Origin: Amycolatopsis echigonensis
GTDB taxonomy: Bacteria > Actinomycetota > Actinomycetes > Mycobacteriales > Pseudonocardiaceae
NCBI RefSeq assembly: GCF_014174495.1
Contig: NZ_JACJHR010000023.1
Span: forward strand, 55,236-119,235
Direction: 5' to 3'
DNA length: 64,000 nt
Position 1 is the first letter of the stretch. Every line of letters begins with the position of its first letter. Made by a program: the position numbers and the translations under genes. Positions 46,009-55,693 of this stretch are shown in pieces. The notes below the pieces were generated by a model. The model did not search any database. It saw nothing but the letters and a program-made list of their open reading frames with translations, and was not told where the DNA came from.

Positions 46009-46842
46009 TCAGACGTTCACGCCGCGGGCGGCGAGCCACGGGCGCGGGTCGATCTTCTTGGTGCCGTCCTGCCACACCTCGAAGTGCAGGTGCGGTCCGG
46101 TGCTCTCGCCTCGGTTGCCGATCTCGGCGATCTGCTCGCCGCACTTGACCTTCTGGCCCTCGCGGACGGAGAAGCTGTTCATGTGGCCGTAGACCTGGAT
46201 GGTGCCGTCATCGAGCTGGATGCGTACCCAGAGGCCGAAACCGCTGGCGGGGCCGGCCTGGATGACGGTGCCGTCGGAGGCGGCGTAGATCGGGGTGCCG
46301 ATGGAGTTGGCGATGTCGATGCCGAGGTGGCTCGTACCCCAGCGGGCGCCGAAGCCGGAGGTGAACGTGCCGTGAGCGGGGAGGCAGGTCTTCGGGCGGG
46401 AGGCCTCTTCGGCGGCTTGGCGCGCGGCCGCGCTTTCCGCCTGGACGCGTGCCTGGGTGACCTTGGCGGCGTCGGCCATCTTCGCGGCTTCGGCGGAGGG
46501 GTCGACGGCGTGGCCGGTCGGCAGCAGTTCGGGAGCTCCCCCGGAGCCCGCGCTGCCGAGGGTGAACGAGGCGCTCGCGTTCTGTGCGTTGGCAAGCGGG
46601 GTGGCGGAGGCGTCGGAGTCGCCGCCGCTGCTGCCCTTGAAGGTCTGCCCGGCGGCGGCTGCGGCGAACGCGCCAGCCGCGACGGCCGCGACTACGACTC
46701 GCCCGCGAAGGGCGGAGGAGGGCGGGGAGATGCGGTGCTGTCCCCGGACGCGGATGACCGCACCATCCAGTGCGTCTTTCAGCGCCGGGGAAGGGGCTTG
46801 GCCGCCGGGGGAGCGGTGTGAAGCCAAGACAGGGCCTTCCAT
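46009..46842 (-). CDS. M23 family metallopeptidase (LytM-like)
   Basis: Cell-wall endopeptidase-like protein of about 277 residues. A basic start is followed by one hydrophobic segment (GRVVVAAVAAGAFAAAAAGQ, signal anchor or signal peptide) and an Ala-rich coiled-coil spacer (AEAAKMADAAKVTQARVQAESAAARQAAEEA). The C-terminal M23 domain has the zinc motifs HLGIDI and, at the end, HLHFEV. The fold also shows TSGFGARWGTSHLG and VYGHMNSFSVREGQKVKCG, all complete. It should cut peptide cross-links or activate other hydrolases outside the cell. The start is inferred: ATG 46842 gives a family-like N-terminus without a clear ribosome site. Its position between uvrD1 and sucC matches mycobacterial Rv0950c. 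Confidence 0.87.
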   Translation of the reverse strand: MEGPVLASHRSPGGQAPSPALKDALDGAVIRVRGQHRISPPSSALRGRVVVAAVAAGAFAAAAAGQTFKGSSGGDSDASATPLANAQNASASFTLGSAGSGGAPELLPTGHAVDPSAEAAKMADAAKVTQARVQAESAAARQAAEEASRPKTCLPAHGTFTSGFGARWGTSHLGIDIANSIGTPIYAASDGTVIQAGPASGFGLWVRIQLDDGTIQVYGHMNSFSVREGQKVKCGEQIAEIGNRGESTGPHLHFEVWQDGTKKIDPRPWLAARGVNV

Positions 46843-48168
46843 CGTCGGGGAGTCGGGCGGAAGCGGACTCGGGCGGGGGATCCCGTGAACGAACCTCGGG
46901 GGTGATTCGCTCAGCGTCGTGCTTCGTGACCTGACTGTAATGGGGACCGGAGGACAGTAACGAAACGGTGCCTCAATGAGCAAGACGCGACCGGCCTTTC
47001 GGCCGAACGAGTGGCGCGCATCGAGCTTCTAGCTGTGGAAACTACCCAAAGTTAATCGGAAACTACTTCCCTGATTGTGTGTTGAGTCACATACCTTCGG
47101 ATGGACCAAGGCCACCGAAGGCCCTCCCGGCGGCCTCGCAGACGAAATAACCGGCCGTCCGGGTGCGTTGAAGCAGTTTCACGCCGAATTATGTGACGCC
47201 GCTCACTCGAACCAAGTCTGCTCGGCACTTTTCGAAGGCTTCGCGCCAGCCATCCGGTGACGAACCATCCCGCTCCCATCTGCCTGGACCGCAGACCTAG
47301 CCCGTCCGCGGCACTCGGCCGCGTTGAGATGGCTTCGCCTGGTCAAACCCGGTTTCCCGCCAACGCCCAGCCTCTCCGGCTCGGTGCGGCAACCGTCTCT
47401 GCGGCCTGCCAGCATCCTCCGACGACCTTGGCGCTGCGGTTCACCGCTTTCGCCCGCAAGGCTCTGCCCCTCGGCCCGCGTCTCCAACCCCCTGGAACCC
47501 GTCGGCGGGCAACCTCCGCGACGCAAGTGGTTACCGGCGTCCACGCGGGCTCGGTCAACCCTCTCCCGCTCGGTCGGATCCCCGTTTCCGCTGTTCACGG
47601 CGGTGCGGCCGAATGCCTGCCCTCCCCGGCAGGTCTCGGCCGTCCCTGTCCCCGATCCTCGGCGGACCGTCCCCACGGTCTGCCGAAGCCTGTCGCGGCT
47701 CCCCTCCGCAAGATGGCCGTTCACCTGCCCTCCCCGGCAGGTCTCGGCCCTCTCCACCTCAGTCCCGGCAAGCCGTCCCCACGACCTGCCGACACCCGCC
47801 GCGGCTCCCCTCCGCGACCTGGTCGGGCACCTGCCGCGAACAGGCATCCGACCTCGTCCATCGCCCCCGCGATGTGTCCCCGTGCTTCGTCCCGCGCCGG
47901 AGTGACGCCCCGAACGCCACTCTCTTACGCGACTTCCCCGAACTTTTTCCTCGACGCTCCCTCCGGCACTCCGCTCCCTCTGCCGTCGAGACCTCCGGCC
48001 CGCGCCCCTCTTACGCGGATCGGCGGATTTTTTCTTCGCACCCGTCAGACGCGCGGGGACGGCCCGAGGTTCATCCGGCGGGGAATTCACCTGGAAGTGC
48101 GTTCCGGCCTGGTCGAGGCGGCCCTGCTGTCCCCGTGCCGAGACCGGTCCTTGCTAGCGTCGCGAGCG
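46843..48168. other. Long divergent region without credible genes
   Basis: About 1.3 kb between the M23 peptidase and the large membrane protein. Near the peptidase it is unusually AT-rich (47030-47100) and contains the 9-nt word GGAAACTAC at 47037-47045 and 47058-47066, two helical turns apart. From about 47270 to 48160 the sequence is C/T-rich on the plus strand with open frames on both strands but no protein-like product, and it carries a 108-bp tandem duplication (47616-47831). It may be leader, decayed coding sequence or unknown RNA. Confidence 0.55.
47616..47831. repeat. Two tandem copies of a 108-bp element
   Basis: A 25-nt stretch starting CCTGCCCTCCCCGGCAGG occurs identically at 47616 and 47724. 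Later blocks CCGTCCCCACG and GCGGCTCCCCTCCGC also recur in register. The rest has diverged. The start of each copy forms a small hairpin (CCTGCC/GGCAGG). Confidence 0.85.
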
Positions 48169-50460
48169 ATGACTCCGCCGACCCCAGAGCCTTCCGACGG
48201 CGATTCCGCCCCGGACACCCCGGGCCGTTCCGCCGGACCCCGGCGTCCCAGCCTCGCCGAGCGCAAGGCGGCCGCCCGAGCCCGAGCACGCCGCGACGCC
48301 AGCCGGGCGAAATCGGACCCAGCCGACTCGCCCCGTGGCCGCGGGACCGCTTCCGCCGGACGGTCGGCTGACTCGTCCAGCGGCGACGAGCCGAGGTCGG
48401 CGAGCCCGGCCGACCGCGGCGGAGCGACTTCTGCCGAAAGCTCGTCCCGCCGCGAAGCGTCGACGCCTGCGGAAGGGGCAGCTGAATCGCGCCGAACTGG
48501 GCCGACTTCCGAGGGGAACTCGGCAGACCGTGGCGAGTCAGCGCAAGGACCCGACGAGGTGCGCCGTGCCCGAGCGACTTCCAAGCGAGGCTCAGCCGAC
48601 CCGCGCGACGAGAACGCAGCAGGAAGCCGAGAAGAAGCGTCGCCCGCCACGCAACAGCGGGACGAGGCAGGCCTGACCAGCAGTCAAAACCCCGCTTCCA
48701 TCCCGGCTGAGCCGAGGTCCGCGCCCCGCACCATCCCCAGCCGTCGAGAGTCGAGCCAGCAAGGCGAGCCGCAGAACCTCCTGGAGCTCACCGACCAGAC
48801 CCCCTCGCCAAGGCTTCGAGCCGCCACCGCTCTCCTCGGCGTCGGCTCACTCGCCCTGGCTGCCGGCGCCATCGCACCGGTCTCGCCGGACGCCGGGCCT
48901 GGCTACCTCTCCTGGCCGCTCCTCGTCATCCTCGCCGTCGTCCCGGCCGGGATCGCGGTCGCGGCGGCTCGCAGCGGGCGGCACGGGCTCGCCGCTGGTC
49001 TCGTCACCGGTCTTGCCGCTCTCGCGCCGGGGCGGCTGATCCTCGATCTCCAATTCCTCGTCAACGGCTCCAGGACCATCCGCCCCGAGCTGTACCTCCC
49101 GGACCGGCTTCTCGACCGCAGCGGTGTCGGCATCGGGTTCTGGCTGTTGATCGCCGGGCACCTGCTGACGCTCGTCGCCGGGATCGCGGCCGCGCGCGTC
49201 GTGCGCGAACGCAACGAGATCGACGGAGGCGACGACAAACGCCGCTGGCGGTTGATCATTCCGCTGCTCACCGTCGTCGCCGCGGTCGGATTGCTGATGA
49301 CCCCCGTGCTCTCGGACGACCCGTTTCTCCTTGCGCGGTCAGCGTTTGAGGGTCCCGGACTAGCGCTCGCCGGGTACCTGCTCCTCGCGGGTGCGTTGCC
49401 GATCGCGGCGGTGCTCGGGGTTTTCGCCGGATCCGACGGCGTCGCTCGCGGGACGCTCGGCGGGCTCGTCGCGGCGGTGCTCGCGGTCGCGGTGCCGACA
49501 TTCGTCGCCGGGCTGGCCGTGCCCGGGCTGGAGGTGTCGACGGGCGCGTATCTCGCCGTCGTGCCGATGGTGCTGGTCCTCGTCCTCACTCCACTTGCGA
49601 CACCGCAGCAGACGCAAACTGAGCGCACCGATCTGGCTGGCGAGGCCCGCGTGCCAGGGCTGACCATCTGGCGCGCGCTCACCGCCTTGCTCGCACTGCT
49701 GACTGGAATCGCGGCGACGATCGGCGCGTACGCTCCGCAGCTTGGCACCGGCACGGACAGTCCGGCCCGGTGGCAACTGCTGGTCGCGGCGATTCTTGTC
49801 GTGCTGCCAACACCTTTCCTTCTCGCCCGGCGCACGGCGTCAGCCGCGCGCGGAATTCTCGCGGTGTTGTGGGCTGGCGTCGTCCTCGCGGGAACAGCCG
49901 TGCTCAGCACGGCCATCACCGCCTCCGAAGCGACGGGGCTCGGCGGGCTCGGCGGCGCGATCAACTACCGCCTCGGTGCGGGAGCCGTTTTCACCGCGAT
50001 CGCGCTGGGGCTCGCCGGGCTCACCGCGTTGGCCGCGGTGATCACCGGCGTGGTGGAACGCGACGACACCGGTACCGAAGGTCCGCGGCCCCGAGTCCTG
50101 CTTCCCGCCGGAATCGCCGCGGTGCTGGCGATCGCGACGTTCGGCACGCCGGTATTCACCGCGCCCGATTACGCGACGCCCGGTCTTTGGTCCGATTTCG
50201 ACACCCCGTCGTGGGGGTTGCTCGCCGCGCTGCTCGTCGTTCTCGGGACGCTCGGGTTGAGCGTCCGTTCGCGGCCCGGCGCCGCGGCGGCGGGGCTGGC
50301 CGGAACGGCCGTGCTCCTCGCGTTGCACGTCGCCGAGGTCCCGTTGGTCAGCTCGGCATTCGGCGGCGCACAGCCGGGCGCGGGGTTCTGGCTCGGGCTC
50401 GCCGCGGTCGTGGCGGCAGTGGTCGCCGCCGTCACCGCGGCCGCCGGTGCGAAGAAGTGA
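48169..50460 (+). CDS. Large multi-pass membrane protein with charged disordered N-terminus
   Basis: Protein of 763 residues. The first 200 residues are Arg/Ser/Glu/Ala-rich and disordered, with a basic helix at ERKAAARARARRDASRAKSD. The remaining 550 residues hold about 14 hydrophobic helices separated by short loops and no recognisable catalytic motif. Function unknown; gene position upstream of sucC suggests a lineage-specific envelope protein. ATG at 48169 has no clear ribosome site, but a TAGCGT -10-like box ends 8 nt before it, so the mRNA may be leaderless. The frame is open far upstream, but that part is not protein-like. Its stop overlaps the next gene by 4 nt. Confidence 0.72.
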   Translation: MTPPTPEPSDGDSAPDTPGRSAGPRRPSLAERKAAARARARRDASRAKSDPADSPRGRGTASAGRSADSSSGDEPRSASPADRGGATSAESSSRREASTPAEGAAESRRTGPTSEGNSADRGESAQGPDEVRRARATSKRGSADPRDENAAGSREEASPATQQRDEAGLTSSQNPASIPAEPRSAPRTIPSRRESSQQGEPQNLLELTDQTPSPRLRAATALLGVGSLALAAGAIAPVSPDAGPGYLSWPLLVILAVVPAGIAVAAARSGRHGLAAGLVTGLAALAPGRLILDLQFLVNGSRTIRPELYLPDRLLDRSGVGIGFWLLIAGHLLTLVAGIAAARVVRERNEIDGGDDKRRWRLIIPLLTVVAAVGLLMTPVLSDDPFLLARSAFEGPGLALAGYLLLAGALPIAAVLGVFAGSDGVARGTLGGLVAAVLAVAVPTFVAGLAVPGLEVSTGAYLAVVPMVLVLVLTPLATPQQTQTERTDLAGEARVPGLTIWRALTALLALLTGIAATIGAYAPQLGTGTDSPARWQLLVAAILVVLPTPFLLARRTASAARGILAVLWAGVVLAGTAVLSTAITASEATGLGGLGGAINYRLGAGAVFTAIALGLAGLTALAAVITGVVERDDTGTEGPRPRVLLPAGIAAVLAIATFGTPVFTAPDYATPGLWSDFDTPSWGLLAALLVVLGTLGLSVRSRPGAAAAGLAGTAVLLALHVAEVPLVSSAFGGAQPGAGFWLGLAAVVAAVVAAVTAAAGAKK

Positions 50461-50777
50461 GCCCGCGCCGCGTCGTTCTCGTGGAGCTGGCCGAAGAAAC
50501 CGCGGCGATTCCGTTGGCGCGAATGCTGCGCGACGCCGGTCTCGAAGTCGTCCATGTAGGACACCTCGACACGGCTGAGAAGATCGTGCGCACCGCCGAA
50601 CAGGAGGATCCAGACATTCTGGGCCTCCTCGGCGGACCGCTCCCCGAGGGGCTTGCCGGAGCGCTTCCCGGCACCACCGTCGTCGAACTCGGCGAGGAAA
50701 GCCCCGAAAAGGCCGCCGAAATGCTTGTCGGTGTGCGGTCTCACACCCTCGGCACACCCTCTGACCGCGCACGGTGA
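50457..50777 (+). CDS. Small cobalamin-domain-like (Rossmann) protein
   Basis: Protein of 106 residues coupled to the membrane gene by a GTGA overlap. The pattern [55 protein letters not shown] matches the B12-binding half of methylmalonyl-CoA mutase-type proteins (strand, helix, VxxxG, helix, DxxGLS). The DxHxxG lower-ligand histidine is missing (ELAEETA instead), so B12 binding is unlikely. Role unknown; it may be a regulatory remnant of that fold. Confidence 0.65.
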   Translation: MSPRRVVLVELAEETAAIPLARMLRDAGLEVVHVGHLDTAEKIVRTAEQEDPDILGLLGGPLPEGLAGALPGTTVVELGEESPEKAAEMLVGVRSHTLGTPSDRAR

Positions 50778-50895
50778 CCGACTTCACCAGGTGCGGCGTC
50801 CCCTGCGTCTGCGCTGGTCGCTAACCTCGACTGGTCCGACAGCGCGGTCCGGAAAACGGACCACCACAGTGGCGTGTCGTCAGGAGACTGGAGTA

Positions 50896-52065
50896 GTGGA
50901 CCTCTACGAGTACCAGGCGAGGGATCTCTTCGCCGCCCACGGAGTACCGGTTCTGCCGGGCTCCGTGGCAAGCACCCCGGAAGAAGCCAAGGCCGCCGCG
51001 GAGCAGATCGGCACCCAGGTCGTCGTCAAGGCGCAGGTGAAGGTCGGCGGCCGGGGCAAGGCGGGCGGCGTCAAGCTGGCCCAGACGCCCGACGAGGCGA
51101 AGGAGAAGGCGGAAGCCATCCTCGGCCTCGACATCAAGGGCCACATCACGCACCGCGTGCTGGTGGCGGAAGCCTCGGACATCGCGTCCGAGTACTACTT
51201 CTCCTTCCTGCTCGACCGCGCCAACCGCACCTTCCTCGCGATGGCGTCGTCCGAGGGCGGCATGGAGATCGAGCAGCTCGCCGTCGAGCGCCCGGACGCG
51301 CTCGCGAAGATCCCCGTCGACGCGATCAAGGGCGTCGACAAGGCCACCGCGCTCGAGATCCTGAAGGCCGGCAACTTCCCGGCCGAGATCATCGACGAGG
51401 CCGCCGACGTCGTGGTGAAGCTGTGGGAGACCTTCGTCTCCGAGGACGCCACCCTGGTCGAGGTCAACCCGCTGGTTCGCGACCCGCAGGACAAGATCAT
51501 CGCCCTCGACGGCAAGGTCACCCTCGACGAGAACGCCTCCTTCCGCCACCCGGCGCACGAGGACCTCGTCGACAAGCAGGCCGAGAACCCGCTCGAGGCG
51601 AAGGCCAAGGCCAAGAACCTCAACTACGTCAAGCTCGACGGCGAGGTCGGCATCATCGGCAACGGCGCGGGCCTCGTGATGTCCACTTTGGACGTCGTGG
51701 CGTACGCGGGCGAGAAGCACGGCGGCGTGAAGCCGGCCAACTTCCTCGACATCGGCGGCGGCGCGTCGGCCGAGGTCATGGCGGCCGGGCTGGACGTCAT
51801 CCTCAACGACACCGACGTGAAGAGCGTGTTCGTGAACGTCTTCGGCGGCATCACCGCCTGCGACGCGGTCGCGAACGGCATCGTCGAGGCGCTGAAGATC
51901 CTGGGCGACGAGGCCACCAAGCCGCTGGTCGTCCGCCTGGACGGCAACAACGTCGTCGAGGGTCGCCAGATCCTGGCCGACGCGAACCACCCGCTGGTCA
52001 CCGTGGTGGACACAATGGACAACGCGGCCGACAAGGCTGCCGAGCTCGCCGCGGCAGGTGCGTGA
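50896..52065 (+). CDS. sucC: Succinyl-CoA synthetase beta subunit
   Basis: ADP/GDP-forming subunit of succinate-CoA ligase in the TCA cycle. The 389-residue protein has the ATP-grasp domain ([41 protein letters not shown]) and the CoA-ligase domain ([43 protein letters not shown]). GTG at 50896 follows GGAG. It forms an operon with sucD, whose ATG begins one base after the sucC stop. The order sucC-sucD followed by two membrane genes and purN-purH matches mycobacteria. Confidence 0.97.
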   Translation: MDLYEYQARDLFAAHGVPVLPGSVASTPEEAKAAAEQIGTQVVVKAQVKVGGRGKAGGVKLAQTPDEAKEKAEAILGLDIKGHITHRVLVAEASDIASEYYFSFLLDRANRTFLAMASSEGGMEIEQLAVERPDALAKIPVDAIKGVDKATALEILKAGNFPAEIIDEAADVVVKLWETFVSEDATLVEVNPLVRDPQDKIIALDGKVTLDENASFRHPAHEDLVDKQAENPLEAKAKAKNLNYVKLDGEVGIIGNGAGLVMSTLDVVAYAGEKHGGVKPANFLDIGGGASAEVMAAGLDVILNDTDVKSVFVNVFGGITACDAVANGIVEALKILGDEATKPLVVRLDGNNVVEGRQILADANHPLVTVVDTMDNAADKAAELAAAGA

Positions 52066-52066
52066 G

Positions 52067-52957
52067 ATGTCGATCTTCCTCAACGAGAACAGCAAGGTCA
52101 TCGTCCAGGGGCTCACCGGCTCCGAGGGCATGAAGCACGCGACCAAGATGCTGAAGTCCGGCACCAACATCGTGGGCGGCGTCAACGCCCGCAAGGCCGG
52201 CCAGACGGTCACCATCGAGGGCAAGGACCTCACCGTGTTCGGCACGGTCGAGGAGGCCATCAAGGAGACCGGCGCCGACGTGTCGGTCATCTTCGTGCCG
52301 CCGAAGTTCGCCAAGGACGCGGTCATCGAGGCGATCGACGCCGAGATCCCGCTGGCCGTCGTCATCACCGAGGGCATCCCGGTGCACGACTCCGCCTACT
52401 TCTGGGCGCACGCGGTCGCGACCGGCAACAAGACCCGGATCATCGGGCCGAACTGCCCCGGCGTGATCAGCCCCGGCAAGTCGAACGCGGGCATCATCCC
52501 GGCCGACATCACCGGCCCGGGCTCGATCGGCCTTGTGTCGAAGTCGGGCACGCTGACCTACCAGATGATGTACGAGCTGCGCGACATCGGCTTCTCCACC
52601 GCGGTCGGCATCGGCGGCGACCCGATCATCGGCACCACCCACATCGACGCCCTCGAAGCGTTCGAGAAGGACGCCGACACCAAGGTCATCGTGATGATCG
52701 GCGAGATCGGCGGCGACGCCGAGGAGCGCGCCGCGGCCTACATCAAGGAGAACGTGACCAAGCCGGTCGTCGGCTACGTCGCGGGCTTCACCGCCCCTGA
52801 GGGCAAGACGATGGGCCACGCGGGCGCGATCGTCTCCGGTTCGTCCGGCACCGCCGCGGCGAAGAAGGAGGCCCTCGAGGCCGCCGGCGTCAAGGTCGGC
52901 AAGACCCCGAGCGAGACCGCTGTTCTCGCGCGTGAGCTGTACAACAGCCTCGGCTGA
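52067..52957 (+). CDS. sucD: Succinyl-CoA synthetase alpha subunit
   Basis: CoA-binding, phosphohistidine-carrying subunit of 296 residues. The active-site His251 lies in GHAGAIVSG. The CoA-binding part shows [15 protein letters not shown] and [15 protein letters not shown] at 52067 follows AGGTGCG one base past sucC; a GTG at 52058 would add three residues and overlap sucC. It pairs with sucC and is followed by a terminator. Confidence 0.97.
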   Translation: MSIFLNENSKVIVQGLTGSEGMKHATKMLKSGTNIVGGVNARKAGQTVTIEGKDLTVFGTVEEAIKETGADVSVIFVPPKFAKDAVIEAIDAEIPLAVVITEGIPVHDSAYFWAHAVATGNKTRIIGPNCPGVISPGKSNAGIIPADITGPGSIGLVSKSGTLTYQMMYELRDIGFSTAVGIGGDPIIGTTHIDALEAFEKDADTKVIVMIGEIGGDAEERAAAYIKENVTKPVVGYVAGFTAPEGKTMGHAGAIVSGSSGTAAAKKEALEAAGVKVGKTPSETAVLARELYNSLG

Positions 52958-52980
52958 CCAGCAGCGACTCCACTGGCGGA

Positions 52981-53007
52981 GGCCGGGCACCGACAGGGTG
53001 CCCGGCC
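52981..53007 (+). terminator. Terminator of sucCD
   Basis: A perfect 10-bp GC stem (52981-52990 with 52998-53007) with a 7-nt loop, 24 nt after the sucD stop, followed by TTCGTCGTTT. Confidence 0.78.
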
Positions 53008-53175
53008 TTCGTCGTTTCCGGCCGCAACCGATCCGGCGGTCAGTGCGTCCAACGTCGCGGACGCCCATGGCGGATGCGCTAGCGTGCAGTCACTCGTGAG
53101 CGGGGGGACGCCGCCGGTGCGCCCCGGGCGTCGCAGGATCCCGAACCGCCGGTCGATGAGACAGGAGAGTTTCCG

Positions 53176-53907
53176 ATGACCTTCCCCAGTGGCGGGCCCG
53201 GCTACCCCCAGCAGGGCCAGCCGTCCCAGGGACCGCCCCCGTCGGGCGGGTTCCCGCAGCAGCCCCAGCCGCAGCAGGGCCCGCCTGCCGCGGGCGCCGG
53301 AGCGCCGCCGAACCTTCCGCTGCTGCTCTCCCTCGGCGTGGCCGGGCTGGGGCTGGTGGAGTACTTCCTCGGTTTCGCCACCGAAGCGGGCACGGCTGGG
53401 CAGCCCATTCTGTTCCTGCTCGTGGGCGGTCTGCTGTCGGCGCTGAACCTGCTGCCCAAGGGACCGAAGACGCTGCCGTTCGCCGCGCTGTTCAGCGTGC
53501 TCGGCGGGCTGGGCGCGCTCGACGCCGTCATCTCCGGGCGAACGTCCGCCATCGTGATCGTGGTGCTGATCCTCGGTCTCCTGCAGATGGCCGCGTCGGT
53601 CGCCGTGCTGCTCTTCGAGTACGAGGTGCTCAAGCCGCCGGCCCCGAAGCCGTCCGCCCCGGCCTACCAGCAGCCTTACGGGCAGCAGGGCCAGTACCAG
53701 CCGACGCAGTACCAGCCGGGGCTCGGCCAGCAGAGCCAGCAGCCGCCGCAGCAGCAGCAGCCGTCCTCCCAGCAGCAGCCGCCCGCGACGCCGCCGCCGG
53801 GCGGGCAGGCCACGACGTACGCGCCGCAGCAGGGCCAGTTCTTCCAGCCGCCGTCGGAGCAGAACAAACCGGGCACGCCGCCCGGAGGTTTCGGACAGCA
53901 AGGCTGA
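53176..53907 (+). CDS. DUF5336 (34-kDa antigen-like) membrane protein
   Basis: Protein of 243 residues: a Pro/Gln/Gly-rich start (about 1-45), four transmembrane helices (about 48-150), and a Gln/Pro/Tyr-rich tail (YQQPYGQQGQYQPTQYQP..., about 160-243). The layout and place downstream of sucD match mycobacterial Rv0954, a 34-kDa antigen-type protein linked to cell division and the envelope. ATG follows GGAG at 9 nt. The terminal tail could phase-separate or bind partners, but that is a guess. Confidence 0.82.
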   Translation: MTFPSGGPGYPQQGQPSQGPPPSGGFPQQPQPQQGPPAAGAGAPPNLPLLLSLGVAGLGLVEYFLGFATEAGTAGQPILFLLVGGLLSALNLLPKGPKTLPFAALFSVLGGLGALDAVISGRTSAIVIVVLILGLLQMAASVAVLLFEYEVLKPPAPKPSAPAYQQPYGQQGQYQPTQYQPGLGQQSQQPPQQQQPSSQQQPPATPPPGGQATTYAPQQGQFFQPPSEQNKPGTPPGGFGQQG

Positions 53908-53924
53908 AAACCCTTCGCGTTACC

Positions 53925-53962
53925 CACCCGCTGTGACTCTCCGTGTCACAGCGGGTGTTTTT
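53925..53962 (+). terminator. Rho-independent terminator after the DUF5336 gene
   Basis: A perfect 13-bp stem (53925-53937 with 53945-53957) is followed by TTTTTATT. It excludes an upstream start at 53943 for the next gene. Confidence 0.92.
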
Positions 53963-54050
53963 ATTGACGTGGCGCCACGACCGGGTGGGCGTTGGATTCA
54001 CCACGTCAACCGGGCGGCGTGCCTCACCCGGACGGCCGAGCGCGGATGTC

Positions 54051-55631
54051 ATGGTCGGGGACATGCAGGTGCTCACCAGTCCCGGCCGCCCCGCGGGCGA
54101 CGAGCCGGTGGGCGACTCCCATGACCAGGATGTCCCGCAGGCACCCCGGTTGCGGGTGTTGCTCGTCGCGGCGCTCGGCCCGCTCGTCACCGGTTACGCG
54201 GTGGTCGCCACCCTGCTCGCGCTCGTCACGCTGACCGCCGAGCACGCGATCTTCTCCGCGGGCGGCGTGCTGCTGTCGGCGGGCCCTGGCTGGCTGGCCG
54301 CCTACCAGGTCGAACTCGGGATCGGCGGCCATCCGCTCGGCATGCTCCCGCTGCTGCCGACAGTCGGCGTGGTGCTGCTCGTCGCGCGGGCGGCGGCCAG
54401 GGCCGTGCAACGGCTTCGGTGCGCCAGGCTGCGGCACACGGTCCCGTTGATCGCCACGATTTCCGGCACGCATCTGCTGTTCGGCCTGCTGATTTCGCTG
54501 CTGTCGATCGGCGAACCGGTCCGGGCGAACCTCGCGCTCGCCGCAGTGGTGCCCGCGGTGATCTCCGGACTCGCCGCCACCGCTGGGGTGCTGCGCCGGT
54601 TCGGAATGCCGCAGGTGCTGGCCGACCGGCTCGACCCGCTGGCTCTTCGCGGTTTGCGCGCCGGCCTGCTCGGGCTGTTCGCGTTGCTGGCCGCTGGCGC
54701 TCTGACGCTGACCGCCGCCATGGCGCTGTCCGCGCGCACGGTGTCCAGCCTGTTCGAGCCGTCGTTCGGGAGCAGCTTCGGCCTGTTTCTGCTTTCCGTC
54801 CTGTACCTGCCGAACGCCGTGGTCGCCGCGATGTCGTTCGTGAGCGGACCCGGGTTCAGCATCGGCGGCCTCGGCGTGCACCTCATCGGCTACCGAGGCG
54901 GTTCCGTCCCCGGAGTTCCGCTGCTCGGTGGCATCCCCGAGCACGCTGCGTCGTGGTGGCCGGTGTTGCTGGTGCTGCCGCTGGCGGTCGGGGTGCTGGT
55001 CGGCTGGTCGGTCCGCGCGGTGGACGACGATCCGGCGGCTCGGCTGCGGGTGGTGGGCGTCGCGGGCGCGGTGGTCGGGTTCGGCTGCGTGCTGCTCGGC
55101 ACGCTCGCTGGCGGACGGCTGGGTGACGGTCCGTTCGACCCGGTCAGCGTGCCGGTCGGGGTGGCGTCGATCGTCGCGTTCTGCTGGATCGTGATTCCGG
55201 CCGGGTTCGTGGCCTTCTTCGCGGGGGCGCACGCTCCGATGCGGCCGGTCGGCTCGCTTGAGGTGGAGGACGAGGTCGAGCCCGAAGCCGAGTCCGAAGG
55301 CGCTGAGGCGGAGGAGTCCGAGTCCGATGAGGAGGTCGAAGCCTCCGAAGACGTCGAGGAATCCGAAGCCGCCGAAGACTCCGAAGACTCCGAGGACGAA
55401 TCCGAGGCCCCCGAGGAGGACTCGGACCTGGCTGAGGACGACGATGACTTCGACGCCGAGGCCGACGCGGAACTGGGCCTCGACCTGCCCGAGGACGAGC
55501 CGCAGACCGAAGCCGCCGCGACCGGGGACAAGCCTGAAGACAAGCCCGAAACCCCCGCCGAAGAGCCGGAGGCTGTGACCGAGTCCACCGAGGACTCCGG
55601 CGACGCGAAGCCCGCCGAGGACGACCGTTAG
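54051..55631 (+). CDS. DUF6350 multi-pass membrane protein with acidic tail
   Basis: Protein of 526 residues corresponding to mycobacterial Rv0955 by position and layout. The first 400 residues hold about ten transmembrane helices, with GPGWLAAYQVELGIGGHPLGMLPLLPT and VSGPGFSIGGLGVHLIG among the conserved-looking loops. The last 120 residues (about 404-526) are a cytoplasmic tail of almost only Glu, Asp, Ser and Ala, with quasi-repeats such as EDSEDSEDE. Function is not established. ATG 54051 is preferred over 53943 because the latter lies inside the upstream terminator; ATG 54063 is possible. Confidence 0.8.
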   Translation: MVGDMQVLTSPGRPAGDEPVGDSHDQDVPQAPRLRVLLVAALGPLVTGYAVVATLLALVTLTAEHAIFSAGGVLLSAGPGWLAAYQVELGIGGHPLGMLPLLPTVGVVLLVARAAARAVQRLRCARLRHTVPLIATISGTHLLFGLLISLLSIGEPVRANLALAAVVPAVISGLAATAGVLRRFGMPQVLADRLDPLALRGLRAGLLGLFALLAAGALTLTAAMALSARTVSSLFEPSFGSSFGLFLLSVLYLPNAVVAAMSFVSGPGFSIGGLGVHLIGYRGGSVPGVPLLGGIPEHAASWWPVLLVLPLAVGVLVGWSVRAVDDDPAARLRVVGVAGAVVGFGCVLLGTLAGGRLGDGPFDPVSVPVGVASIVAFCWIVIPAGFVAFFAGAHAPMRPVGSLEVEDEVEPEAESEGAEAEESESDEEVEASEDVEESEAAEDSEDSEDESEAPEEDSDLAEDDDDFDAEADAELGLDLPEDEPQTEAAATGDKPEDKPETPAEEPEAVTESTEDSGDAKPAEDDR

Positions 55632-55693
55632 GGTTGGGGCGACCTGGTGAAGCGCCGTGCGCCCGAGGCGCACCGCCGTGCAAGGAGCCCGTT

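Noticed and set aside
46843..47256. c-di-AMP (ydaO) riboswitch upstream of the M23 peptidase
   Set aside because: This riboswitch often precedes such genes in actinobacteria, but none of its conserved GGGGGA/GGGTGAAT blocks were found on the minus strand.
47203..48090. 295-codon minus-strand Arg/Gly-rich frame
   Set aside because: The composition is that of random high-GC sequence, with no domain or ribosome site; it covers the tandem 108-bp repeat.
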